14,709 nucleotides of DNA from contig CAYYHU010000042.1 in assembly GCA_964471865.1 (NCBI GenBank), positions 1 through 14,709 on the forward strand, read 5' to 3'. The notes under the pieces were generated by a model. That model did not search any database, was not told where the DNA came from, and saw nothing but the letters and a program-made list of their open reading frames with translations. Shown one piece after another: positions 1 through 6,470 of the stretch. The DNA comes from CAYMUC01 sp964471865. Lineage in GTDB: Bacteria > Actinomycetota > Acidimicrobiia > Acidimicrobiales > Ilumatobacteraceae. Each line of letters opens with the position of its first letter. Positions within the stretch are counted from its first letter, which is position 1. The position numbers and the translations under genes are program-made.

Positions 1-177
1 CTACCCACCGACCGTCGTATCTGTTACTGGGGAGGGTGGGGTGGGTCGATCGTGATCAACGATCTCGATCTCTCCATGACCGTGGTCTACGTCATGAACA
101 ACATGCTCGAAGGGCTCGTCGGAGATGACCGTGGCAGTGCGTTGACGATCGCAGCCTTCGACGCTGCGACCACCTGA
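1..177 (+). CDS. Serine hydrolase, class C beta-lactamase/esterase-like, C-terminal end only
   Basis: Frame 1 is open from the window edge to a TGA at 175–177 and gives 58 residues. They contain a WGGWGGS segment, a hydrophobic strand (IVINDLD) and TVVYVMNNM. This pattern is typical of the C-terminal end of class C beta-lactamase / EstB-type serine hydrolases (beta-lactamase family Pfam), where a Gly-rich GGWGGS segment takes the place of the third active-site motif and is followed by a strand pair ending in YVMN. The SxxK and YxN motifs would lie upstream and are not in the window, so neither activity nor substrate can be judged. The gene converges on the tRNA gene on the other strand. The opposite-strand ORF over the same bases is a shadow. 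The family call is by eye and fairly secure; the exact enzyme is unknown. Confidence 0.72.
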   Translation, partial: LPTDRRICYWGGWGGSIVINDLDLSMTVVYVMNNMLEGLVGDDRGSALTIAAFDAATT

Positions 178-238
178 GCACCCCGACGCTTCGCGCTCCA
201 GCCCCGTCCCGACCACGAGCGATCACTTCAGAGTCATG

Positions 239-255
239 CCTGTCAGCCCGACAGG
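239..255. terminator. Short perfect hairpin between convergent hydrolase and tRNA genes
   Basis: CCTGTC (239–244) and GACAGG (250–255) are perfect reverse complements around a 5-base loop. The hairpin lies 61 bases past the hydrolase stop on the plus strand and 51 bases past the tRNA 3' end on the minus strand, a position where a bidirectional terminator would be expected. Neither side has a T tract, so this would be an atypical terminator at best. Confidence 0.3.
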
Positions 256-306
256 ATGAACCCCGGCGGTCACGAGATTCGAGTCGATCCCGATCCGCCG
301 ACGAGC

Positions 307-383
307 TGGCGCCCCCGGCACGACTCGAACGTGCGCGCTGCGGATTAGAAGGCCGCTGCTCTATCCAACTGAGCTACGGAGGC
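307..383 (-). tRNA. tRNA-Arg (anticodon TCT), CCA encoded
   Basis: The minus strand folds as a full 77-base cloverleaf. The acceptor stem GCCTCCG (377–383) pairs with CGGGGGC (311–317) with one G-T wobble. The discriminator is G (310) and an encoded CCA ends at 307. The D-arm contains TAGCTCAGTTGGATAGAGC, the anticodon loop is CTTCTAA with anticodon TCT (reads AGA/AGG arginine codons), and the T-arm holds the TTCGAGT loop in a GC stem. The closing pair of the anticodon stem (31–39) is C-T, a mismatch next to the loop; the rest of that stem pairs. AGA and AGG are rare in high-GC genomes, so this is a minor arginine tRNA. tRNA genes are common phage or island integration sites, but I saw no integrase or repeated att copy nearby. 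Confidence 0.95.
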
Positions 384-416
384 AGACGTCAGCGACACAG
401 CACCAACGACTCGTCC

Positions 417-446
417 ATCGTACCGCTCCGGCCACTAGCCCAACTC
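417..446 (-). promoter_or_regulatory. Putative promoter of tRNA-Arg
   Basis: On the minus strand a good -10 match TACGAT (417–422) lies 34 bases before the mature tRNA 5' end, giving a leader of roughly 25 bases. A TTGGGC (438–443) sits about 15 bases upstream as a weak -35 with a short spacer. The -10 is reasonable; the -35 is doubtful. Confidence 0.4.
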
Positions 447-482
447 GCTCTCCGACTCCCAGTTCGGCGTCACCCGCGCTCC

Positions 483-488
483 TACACT
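483..488 (+). promoter_or_regulatory. -10-like box TACACT for leaderless tetR
   Basis: TACACT matches TANNNT and ends 7 bases before the ATG at 496. That places the expected transcription start at or next to the A of the start codon. There is no Shine-Dalgarno sequence in the few bases between, which fits a leaderless mRNA. No clear -35 is visible. Confidence 0.45.
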
Positions 489-495
489 GCGATCG

Positions 496-1074
496 ATGGC
501 GCCGACCCGTAACCGCGAACGAACCGAGGCTGCACTTCTCGCAGCCGCGCGCCGGCTGGTCGAGACCCAGCCCTACGAGTCGATCCGCGTCCGCCAGATC
601 GCTGATGAGGTCGGGTGCAACCACGGTCTGATCACGATGTACTTCGGTACGAAACAGGACCTGTTCACCCGTGTCCTCCATGACCTCGTCGACGAAATCG
701 CCATCGCCGTCTCCGAGGTCGCCAATCCCCGCGTGTTGCTCGATCATCCGAGCACCCGGATCTTCTGGAGACTGCTGGCTTCACTTCTGCAAGCCGGACT
801 TCCCCCCGAGCAGGCCCTCCCCCCGGGTACACCGGTAGTCGAGTCGATCCTGGGGCGAGGCCCCCAGCGCAGTGGCGCCCAACTCGAGGAACATCGAGCC
901 TTCGTCGGTTTCTTCTTGTTGATGGTCGGCGGATACCACGTCTTTGGTGATGTCATGGCCCCCTTGATCCGCCCCGACAGCACCGATGCGACACCAGGTG
1001 AATACTTCGAGAGACTCGCCACCCTGGTCCTCGACGTCGTGAACTCGCCTGACGTCTCCTCTGAGCGTCCCTGA
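496..1074 (+). CDS. TetR/AcrR family transcriptional regulator (first copy)
   Basis: 192 residues, a normal length for the family. Residues about 8–55 form the TetR DNA-binding domain: helix 1 (RTEAALLAAARRLVE), then a helix-turn-helix with VRQIADEVGCNHGLITMYF and the closing GTKQDLF motif (the usual YF.sKeeLf). The rest is the helical ligand-binding and dimerisation domain, which is not conserved enough to name a ligand. The ATG is chosen because a -10-like box lies directly upstream and the N-terminus has normal family length. The gene precedes surface protein A on the same strand with a 113-base gap, and a second regulator of similar design precedes surface protein B. Both share VRQIA in the recognition region and an FGDV motif in the C-terminal domain, so they are probably paralogues. 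The target is unknown; the adjacent surface gene is a reasonable guess. Confidence 0.88.
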   Translation: MAPTRNRERTEAALLAAARRLVETQPYESIRVRQIADEVGCNHGLITMYFGTKQDLFTRVLHDLVDEIAIAVSEVANPRVLLDHPSTRIFWRLLASLLQAGLPPEQALPPGTPVVESILGRGPQRSGAQLEEHRAFVGFFLLMVGGYHVFGDVMAPLIRPDSTDATPGEYFERLATLVLDVVNSPDVSSERP

Positions 1075-1187
1075 CGGGCGAGCGCTCCCGTTTTCGGCAC
1101 ACAACTCGATAACCGCATCACGAATCGAGTCGATGGTGCCTCCTCGCCGTCTGACTCCTGGCGACATCTGTTCACCGGATAGCAGTT

Positions 1188-2768
1188 GTGTCAGAACCAC
1201 GTTCGATGCTGCGTGGCCGTCGCTTGTCGCAACCATCGACCCCTTCCGCCCTCCGACGACGGCGCCGGTCGATCGCCGTCGCGGTCTTAGCGCTCGCGGC
1301 CGCGGTGAGCACGGTGTCGCTCAGCGAGATGCCTGCCAACGCCGCCTACGATTCCGCATTTGGTCTCTACTTCAACAGCACCGGGACCGACGCCGAACTC
1401 AGTGGTTTCGACGTGTGCTCCGGAGATCTGGTCCTTCCGGCGACGGTGACCAATGGAATCGACACCATCACGGTGACCTCACTTGCTTGAGAGGCATTCT
1501 CTGGCTGTGCCAACCCGACGACAATCACGATCCCCGACACCGTCCATACGATCGGTGAGCGGGCGTTCGTGAACGGAGGAATCACCTCGGTGACTCTTGG
1601 CGCGACCGTCGCGACGCTGGGTCCCGAGGCTTTCAAGAACAACCCGCTCTCGACGATCGTGTTCAACTCGAGCCTGACAACGATCAGCGCCAGCGCGTTT
1701 CAGAGCACGGGTCTCGTCGACGTCGTGATTCCCGCCTCGGTAACCACCATCGAATCCGGCGCGTTCAGTTCCATCTCGACGTTGACATCGTTTCTCTTCG
1801 AGGATCCCGAGCCGACGGCCGGAGGCGGGGTGTTGGCGTCCTCATCGAACCTGATCGAGGTGCTCCACCGCCCAGCACAGAGTTTCGCTGCCACCTGGGC
1901 GGGGCTGCCCACCCGAGCGCTCTACCGACCACCGACCGCTCCCACGACGGTGAGCGCTACTCCAGGCGATTCGACTGCCACGGTGTCATGGTTCGCTCCG
2001 TCGGTCAGCGATGCGCCGATCACCACCTATACCGTCACTGCATCACCCGGGGGCCAGAGCTGCACCTGGAGCACAGGGCCGCTGCGATGCGAGGTCCTCG
2101 GACTCCTCAACGACACCGCGTACACCTTCGTCGTGACCGCCACCAGTCTCGGTGGCACCTCGGCGTCGTCATAGGCATCGATACCGGTCACACCCCGCCT
2201 GGCAGTCATTCCGCGACCGCCACCCACGACCACGACGACGACGGAGGCACCCCCGACCACGGCCCTGCTGACGCCAGACGTGCCGCCATCGATCGAACCC
2301 GACGTGGCGCCGCCATCGGATGCGACTTCGATGCCCGAACAGGTCCCGACACTCGAGACGATTCTGTCCTTGCCAGCGCTGGAGGGAGTCGCCGCCAGCG
2401 AGAGCATTCCGGGCAGTGCCATCGAGTTGACCGTCACCGGATTCGTCCCGGGCGAAACCGTGTACGTGGTGATCGCCAGTACTTCGCGCATCCTGGCGAC
2501 CGGCGTCGCTGATGATGCCGGTACTGCGAGTCTGTCGGGTGTCGTCCCGAGCGATATCGGTCCGGGAGACCACACCGTCGCTCTCTACGCCCCTGGTTCG
2601 GGACACGGTGCGCGCCAGGCGATCACGGTGACGATGACCCTTCCCCGCTGGGGAACATCATGGATGGTGTCGTTGTGGGCTTCGGTTCTCGTCGGTGGCG
2701 GTCTGATGCTGTGGCGGACCACTCGCCACTCGCGGTCGGCATCGATGCCGAGCGACGCCACCCGCTGA
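1188..2768 (+). pseudogene. Surface protein A: LRR/fibronectin III protein with LPXTG-like anchor, two in-frame stops
   Basis: One uninterrupted frame encodes 526 codons plus stop, but it is broken by TGA at 1488–1490 and TAG at 2172–2174. In order: a signal peptide with an Arg-rich n-region, a hydrophobic core (SIAVAVLALAAAV) and an Ala-type cleavage site near ANAA; BspA-type leucine-rich repeats (IPDTVHTIGERAF, VTLGATVATLGPEAF, VIPASVTTIESGAF); a fibronectin type III domain (about 1935–2165); a Pro/Thr linker (about 2200–2350); an Ig-like domain (about 2400–2630); LPRWG (2640–2654); one membrane helix; and an Arg-containing tail. This plan indicates a secreted, wall- or membrane-anchored adhesin-like protein. 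The second stop lies where homologue B reads Ser in a TSASSSAS stretch, so it probably arose from a TCG codon. Start GTG 1188 or ATG 1206 are both possible; no clear Shine-Dalgarno is seen. Best read as a recent pseudogene; readthrough is a weak alternative. Confidence 0.75.
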
Positions 2769-2813
2769 GCCGCCGGACCCGAGCGCATCCTCAGCCGCTG
2801 TTGGTTCCAGCGC

Positions 2814-2819
2814 TACCCT
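2814..2819 (+). promoter_or_regulatory. -10-like box TACCCT for leaderless second tetR
   Basis: TACCCT fits TANNNT and ends 6 bases before the GTG at 2826, almost the same geometry as at the first tetR gene. No Shine-Dalgarno sequence fits between the box and the start. It lies 45 bases after the stop of surface protein A, so this regulator probably has its own promoter. Confidence 0.45.
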
Positions 2820-2825
2820 GCGAAT

Positions 2826-3392
2826 GTGCCCGATGCGAATCCTCGCCCTCCGATTCGTTCTCGCACTCCGCGCGCCGAGGGCAAGGCCCGCATCCTCGAC
2901 GCCACCATCGAGTTGTTGAGAGAGTCGGGGCCCGACGGCGTGAATGTCCGCCAGATCGCCAAGCGGTCGGGACACAACCAGCGTTTCGTGATCGAGTGGT
3001 TCAGTTCCAAGGTCGACTTGTTCGCCGAGGCTTTCGAGCGACTCGCCCAGGACTTTGCCCAATCGGCGGCGGTGTTCGTGCAGCGACGCGAACTCGAACC
3101 GGATCTGGTGCTGATCGTGCGGCTCATGAACTGGTTGGTCGCAAACGGTTCCACCGAGTTTCGCGCCACAGCCAGACGTCCGATTCTCGACCTGGTGGCA
3201 GACCAGTACCGTGAACGTTTCAGCCTCGATGACCGCACTGCCCATCTGTTGGCTCAACGTTTCGTCGGCGCGACGGTGTCCATGATCCTCTTCGGTGACG
3301 TCCTGGGTCTCGCTATCGACGATCTGGACGACCACATCTCGCTCGATATCGAGATCGCCCAACTCCTCGGCCAGAACCGCAACGCCCCCTGA
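2826..3392 (+). CDS. TetR/AcrR family transcriptional regulator (second copy)
   Basis: 188 residues starting at GTG. After a short Pro/Arg-rich lead, residues about 17–62 form the TetR DNA-binding domain: KARILDATIELLRESG, then VNVRQIAKRSGHNQRFVIEWF, then SSKVDLF. A Trp replaces the common Tyr of the YF.sK signature. The C-terminal part is helical, without an identifiable ligand site, and shares an FGDV segment with the first regulator. The ATG at 2824 is in another frame; the GTG is supported by the -10-like box just upstream and by the normal domain position. It stands after surface protein A and before surface protein B, mirroring the first tetR, so the pair may come from duplication of a regulator/surface-protein cassette. 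Its reading frame is intact although both surface genes are broken. Confidence 0.87.
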   Translation: MPDANPRPPIRSRTPRAEGKARILDATIELLRESGPDGVNVRQIAKRSGHNQRFVIEWFSSKVDLFAEAFERLAQDFAQSAAVFVQRRELEPDLVLIVRLMNWLVANGSTEFRATARRPILDLVADQYRERFSLDDRTAHLLAQRFVGATVSMILFGDVLGLAIDDLDDHISLDIEIAQLLGQNRNAP

Positions 3393-3427
3393 GATCGCGG
3401 CCGCCATCCTCGAGATCGGCTCAGCTC

Positions 3428-3775
3428 TACAGACGCGACGCAGCCCAGCGGGACATTCGGATCACCCTGGACAACAGCACCGCATCACGCTGTGTGACAG
3501 ATCCAACAGACGGGCTACGCCATGGTGGTGGATCCGGCTCCGACACATGGACGACCACACACACCTACGGCGCTCGAGATCACGCGCCATACCAACGCGA
3601 TGTTTCGACCGGCAGAGATCGCGTCGACGCACAGCATGCGCCCTCGCGAGGATGATCCGCCCGATGACCACCCCTGCACACGCCCGAACGCATCCCGAAG
3701 GTCCCACGAGGTTGCGCATCAAGGACCACATCACCGCGTCTGGCACGTGGAATGGTACGTCTGAATCTTTCCTCT
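3428..3775 (+). pseudogene. Degraded C-terminal remnant resembling a DUF222/HNH endonuclease (13E12 type)
   Basis: This stretch has no intact gene, but fragments in different plus-strand frames follow the order expected at the end of DUF222-type HNH proteins. RDIRITLDNSTA and VTDPTDGLRHGGG (3452–3529, frame 2) resemble the DP-T-G segment before the HNH core. IPTRCFDRQ and RRRTACAL (about 3589–3648, frame 1) resemble the Y-P-T...RD-x-x-C segment. PPDDH (3657–3671, frame 3) resembles the catalytic D-x-DH. PAHARTHPEGPT (about 3673–3708, frame 1) resembles the P...GPT segment, followed by KDH and GTW pieces. At least three frameshifts separate them and the N-terminal DUF222 part is absent. Proteins of this family are often multicopy and decayed in actinobacteria. 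The match is by eye and uncertain. Confidence 0.38.
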
Positions 3776-4012
3776 CGATGCCCATCCGAGCCATGGAAGC
3801 CAACCCCTCCAGACTCAGATTGAGGCCGTGAACTCATGGCACAGCCACCTCGGACTCGATGAGGATCCGAGCTTGCGCCATATCGGTTCCCCGAGGATTG
3901 CGTCGACGACATCCAGTCGATGTCGCCCAGCGCCCGCCTTAGGAAACGTCGCATACTAAGCGGTGTTCTGGACGTCCTCCCTGGCCACCCCAACGAGGAT
4001 TGCGAGACCACA
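3776..4012. other. Non-coding spacer before surface protein B
   Basis: No convincing gene is seen here. A CATACT (3952–3957) is a fair -10 match, placing a possible promoter about 55 bases before the likely GTG start of surface protein B. GAGGA at 3995–3999 could be a Shine-Dalgarno, though it lies 13 bases from that start. No -35, operator repeat or terminator is clear. Confidence 0.35.
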
Positions 4013-5864
4013 GTGAACCGACGAACCGGCCGTGCTGCCCTCCTCCCCGGGTTCTGGGTGGTGTCAATACTGGGCGTTCTTGCCCTCTCCGACACTCCCG
4101 ATGCCACTCCCCCGACTCCCGCGACGGACCTGCACTACTCCGTGGTGGACGGCGGCGCAGTGATCGAGGGATGCGGCGGCCACGACTGCCAGGAGGGCCT
4201 CATCATCCCGTCGACGATCGACACCGGCTCCGCGACGATTCCGGTACGCGCGAGCGCCGCTGAAGCCTTCGTGTATCCCAACGACGATGACGAAGAACCC
4301 GAAGGCGTCATCCGTGGTGATGTGGTCATTCCCGACAGCGTGACCGTGATCGGCGACGCCGCCTTTGAGGATCAGGACCAGATCACGACCGTCGTCATCG
4401 GCGATGGGGTCGTGACCATCGACTCCGATGCGTTCGAGGGAACCCACTCGCTCACCTCGCTGACCCTCGGACGTGGAGTCGCGACCATCGGTGCAGATGC
4501 CTTCTACGACACCGGGACTCTTGCCAGCCTGGTGATTCCCGATTCCGTCATTTCCGTGGGTAATGCGGCATTCCGAGGAAGTGGCATCACCTCGCTCGCC
4601 CTAGGTTCGGGACTGGAGTCGATCGAGACCTACGGATTCGCGAACAACACGATCGGCAATCTCGTTCTACCGGACTCACTCACCATGCTCGGTTCGTATT
4701 CGTTCGCCAACGTTGGCGTGACCTCGATCGAGTTCGGATCATGGCTGGCCACGATCGGCTTTGGCGCGTCAGTTCCAATCAGTTGACCACCGTGACGCTC
4801 CCGGCATCCATCGAATGGATCCACAATAAAGCGTTTGCCTATGACACGGACTTGGCCGCGTTCCTTCTGGAGGGTCCGGTACCGACAGGTTCCGAGTCGA
4901 TCTTCACCTCCTCCCCCCTGTCACCGAGATCCTGTATCGACCGGTCCACACCTACCCCTCGACCTGGGCTGGCAAACCGACCCGAGCGGTTGCTCGACCC
5001 CCCGGGGCCCCGACTGGGGTCATCGCCACATCGGGTGACACCGCAGCGACGGTGACCTGGTCGGCGCCGGCGGTGAGCGACGCGCCCATTTCCGCCTACA
5101 CGGTCACTGCGACCCCTGACGGCCAGAGTTGCGCCTGAGTCTCGGAGCCTCTGCGGTGTCAGGTCACGGGACTGGCAAACGGAACCACCTACAGCTTCAG
5201 TGTCGTGGCGACCAGCACGGCAGGGACCTCAGCATCCTCATCAGCGTCGAACTCGGTGGTCCGCGCATCGGCCGCGATCCCTCCGCCTCGCCCGACCACC
5301 ACGATCGCTCCCGTCACCACGGCCCCGTCCTCCAGTCCTGCTTCGGGTCCCGCCGAGGGCGATATGCCCGCGAGCGACACCGCCAGGACTCTGCCGACCG
5401 CCTCGAGTCCTCCCTCGGATGCCGTTACGAGCATGCCCACGATCCGCCGCCTCCCGGTGGTCGAGTCCCCATCAGTCCTGACCGTGGTCCCCGGAGAGCT
5501 CATCAACCTGACTGTGTCGGGCTTCGCCCCTGGGGAGATCGTTCACCTCGTCATGGCGAGCACCCCTCAGATCCTGAACTCAGGACCTGCCGATGAGACG
5601 GGAACGGTCTCTCTCACCGGCCCAGTACCCACGGACCTCACCCCGGGAGAACACACTGTTGCTCTGTACGCCCCGGAGTCGGGGCAGGGTTGGCGTCAGG
5701 GCGCCATCGTGTCGGTGACGTTGCCCCGCACCGGGGACACATGGATGTTGGCGTGGTGGGCACTCGTGGTCTCTCTGATCGGAGTGGCGACATCTGTCGT
5801 AGCTCGACGCACGCAACGACGCTCGCTCCGGGCGAGCGACTCAACGTGCACCGCATATCGCTGA
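4013..5864 (+). pseudogene. Surface protein B: LRR/fibronectin III protein with LPRTG anchor, frameshifted
   Basis: Paralogue of surface protein A. The likely start is GTG 4013, giving NRRTGRAALL and a hydrophobic signal core; an ATG at 3920 would add an unlikely 31 residues. At least seven BspA-type leucine-rich repeats follow (for example VIPDSVTVIGDAAF, LGRGVATIGADAFY). One base is missing at 4769–4770, where GCG TTC AGT TCC would be expected, shifting frame 2 to frame 1. A second single-base loss lies in the C run at 4913–4918, shifting to frame 3. Frame 3 carries the fibronectin III domain, with TGA (5136–5138) where A has Trp in its CTWS segment, then a Thr/Pro linker, an Ig-like domain, a canonical LPRTG sorting motif (5721–5735), a membrane helix and an Arg tail. 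The protein would be sortase-anchored if whole. Three lesions make a functional product unlikely. Confidence 0.8.
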
Positions 5865-5932
5865 GCCTCAGACATACGCGCCCTCGGGGTACCGCGAGAG
5901 CAGTCCCGATGCCACCTCACGACGATCGGGCA
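5865..5932. other. Convergent junction between accessory and housekeeping blocks
   Basis: These 68 bases separate the stop of surface protein B from the stop of thpR on the opposite strand. CCCGAT (5905–5910) and ATCGGG (5925–5930) can pair around a 14-base loop, and a near-palindrome surrounds GGTACC (5883–5897). Neither has a T tract, so no standard terminator is called. Confidence 0.3.
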
Positions 5933-6463
5933 TCAGCCAGCGATATCGGATTCCCGCCTCAACGCGATGTCCGCCACGGTGGAGTAGACGGCACCGGTCG
6001 GCTGCAGATCGCTCACGACGACGGCAATGCGGTCGACGCGCCATGACAACGGGGCGCGCAGGCCAGCTGTGATCGATCGGGCTGGACCGCATGCCGCCTG
6101 TTGCCGTAGCCGTGCCAGAGTGAGATGTCCGAGAAAGTGGCGAGGTGACGCCCCCAGCGCCGCGACGACAGCCCCTGCCAGATCGTCGAGACCCGTCACG
6201 GGAGCGACGAGAGCGTCACGACCGAGCCGCCCCACGCCCGTGCCGAGAACAGCCGTGGCGACGGGATGGTCGAGACCAGCGAGATCGGCTGCGATCTGGT
6301 GAGGGTCGGTCTCACCGAGAAAGCGCAGGGTCACGTGCCAGTGGTCGCGTCGGGTCCATCGAACACCGTCGAGCACAGGACGGTCGATGGCTTCGAGTGC
6401 GTCACAGACCGTCTCCGGGGGCCAGGCAGCGACGAAGACCCGCGACATCAGGCGCTCAGGCAC
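5933..6463 (-). CDS. thpR: RNA 2',3'-cyclic phosphodiesterase (2H family, ThpR/LigT)
   Basis: 176 residues, typical for the family. The two catalytic HxT motifs of the 2H phosphoesterase fold are present: HVTLRFLG at residues 43–50 and HLTLARL at 113–119. Known members open RNA 2',3'-cyclic phosphates to 2'-phosphates; the physiological substrate in bacteria is unclear. The N-terminal RVFVAAWPP and the strand after the first motif also fit the family. The start shown is GTG at 6463; an ATG five codons later (6448), just before RVFVAAW, is equally possible and matches the usual N-terminus better. The gene follows cinA by 7 bases and is the last gene of the minus-strand block. cinA with a LigT/ThpR gene is a known neighbourhood, often followed by recA, but recA is not here. 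Confidence 0.9.
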   Translation of the reverse strand: MPERLMSRVFVAAWPPETVCDALEAIDRPVLDGVRWTRRDHWHVTLRFLGETDPHQIAADLAGLDHPVATAVLGTGVGRLGRDALVAPVTGLDDLAGAVVAALGASPRHFLGHLTLARLRQQAACGPARSITAGLRAPLSWRVDRIAVVVSDLQPTGAVYSTVADIALRRESDIAG

Positions 6464-6470
6464 CTCACGA

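Noticed and set aside
361..747. Minus-strand 128-residue open frame over the tRNA upstream region and tetR
   Set aside because: Overlaps the tRNA gene and lies opposite a clear TetR domain; composition resembles an antisense shadow.
3295..3831. Plus-strand 178-residue open frame after the second tetR as an intact gene
   Set aside because: Begins inside tetR and has no start signal of its own; motif-like pieces lie in several frames, so a decayed remnant fits better.
3580..4107. Minus-strand 175-residue open frame in the spacer before surface protein B
   Set aside because: No recognisable domain, no ribosome site, Arg-rich shadow composition, and it overlaps the signal peptide region of B.
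1188..5864. UGA read as an amino acid (selenocysteine or Trp) in the surface genes
   Set aside because: UGA ends nearly all other genes in the window, copy A also has a UAG, copy B also has frameshifts, and no SECIS-like hairpin was recognised after the UGA codons.
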